Part shown: positions 63,778-64,000 of the stretch, piece by piece
How positions within the stretch are numbered: position 1 is the stretch's first letter
How the letters are laid out: each line of letters begins with the position of its first letter
Assembly (NCBI GenBank): GCA_963751355.1
Contig: CAVVVS010000014.1
Location: forward strand, 19,895 to 83,894
Reading direction: 5' to 3'
Origin: CAVVVS01 sp963751355
GTDB taxonomy: Bacteria; Bacteroidota; Ignavibacteria; Ignavibacteriales; Ignavibacteriaceae
Length of the DNA: 64,000 nt
The notes under the pieces: model-generated
What the model was told of the DNA's origin: nothing
The model's database searches: none
What the model saw: the letters and a program-made list of their open reading frames with translations, nothing else
Position numbers and translations under genes: made by a program

Positions 63778-64000
63778 GTATAACAAGTGGCTCAAGGCGA
63801 CAGCGTATTCGCATTCGGCAATTTAGAATTTTTATAGTTAGTCGTTCCGTTTCGGCAAACTTGTTCAAGGTAGTCGTTCTAATTAATAAACTTGCAAACT
63901 GTGTGTGCGAAGAAAATTACACACAGTTTGCTAAATCTTTGGCAGTTGTGTTTCTAAGCAGCATTCTTGTTCTGGGCTGCGCCTTAGCCACAACGCCGTT
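63778..64000 (+). repeat. Cassette site (attC-like) 8, reaching the window edge
   Basis: GTATAAC (63778-63784, reverse complement of GTTATAC) to CGCCGTT at 63994-64000, where the window ends inside the right core. The outer arms ACAAGTGGCTCAAGGCGACA and GCTGCGCCTTAGCCACAACG are near-perfect inverted repeats. The inner perfect 13-bp stem is GCAAACTGTGTGT (63894-63906) / ACACACAGTTTGC (63919-63931). Shows that array 2 continues beyond the window. Confidence 0.8.

Noticed and set aside
52198..64000. Integron integrase gene (intI) or other recombinase
   Set aside because: Both strands of the arrays and leaders were examined for a tyrosine or serine recombinase. The only recombinase-like gene is the IS110 relic.

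Overview
The window is AT-rich bacterial DNA (mostly about 30-37% GC by eye). It most likely comes from an Ignavibacteria-type member of the Bacteroidota/Chlorobi group. Seven intact or nearly intact secreted proteins end in the Por/type IX (T9SS type A) sorting domain with the 'NYPNPFNP' signature typical of Ignavibacteria, and remains of several more are present. A sigma-ECF/Ser-Thr-kinase pair and NtrC/OmpR-type two-component systems fit the same group. No rRNA, tRNA or CRISPR array was recognised.

Layout. 1-3.9 kb: start of asnS (minus), an ammonium transporter, and a sugar-phosphate transferase (minus). 4.2-12.6 kb: an IS1380-family transposase scrap joined to a sorting-domain tail, then three T9SS cargo genes (DUF3494/ice-binding-like, triple beta-sandwich repeat, GLUG-repeat) with near-identical sorting domains, and a truncated fourth copy. 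12.6-16.9 kb: OmpR-type regulator and histidine kinase (minus), divergent from a nine-haem c-type cytochrome that itself carries a T9SS tail. 17.4-25.6 kb: VanY-like peptidase, a lipoprotein plus T9SS pair, an outer-membrane-type protein, a methyltransferase, a small secreted protein, and two damaged beta-propeller genes. 26-35 kb (minus): ECF sigma factor, TPR Ser/Thr kinase and a 1880-residue secreted T9SS protein with an internal 540-bp duplication. 35.2-38.9 kb: a sensor kinase and NtrC-family regulator pair. 39.4-48 kb: a metal/copper block with Met-rich cytochrome c, Cys-rich small protein, TolC/CusB/CusA efflux, a PII-like regulator and a Met-rich secreted protein. CusA carries the Cu/Ag methionine triad. 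49-52.2 kb: MASE3-PAS histidine kinase, FmdB zinc ribbon, and a DUF4440 gene cut off by a repeat.

The most unusual part is 52.2-64 kb. Here single genes, nearly all on the plus strand, alternate with roughly 200-240-bp imperfectly palindromic sites. These sites start near GTATAAC or GCCTAAC and end at GTTATRY, like integron gene cassettes with very long attC sites. Cassette products include an unknown membrane protein, a broken S41 peptidase, a VanZ-like protein, methyltransferases, a 2H phosphoesterase and a J-domain membrane protein. There are two arrays (about 52.56-60.42 kb and 62.82 kb to the window end). Each is preceded by a copy of the same leader (52198-52560 and 62373-62817). The two leaders are identical for the last 30 nt up to GTTA and diverge exactly there, as expected of an attI-like insertion point. 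No integrase gene is visible in the window. An IS110-family relic lies inside the first array and has replaced half of one site. Between the arrays are an OmpA-family gene and fossils of T9SS genes.
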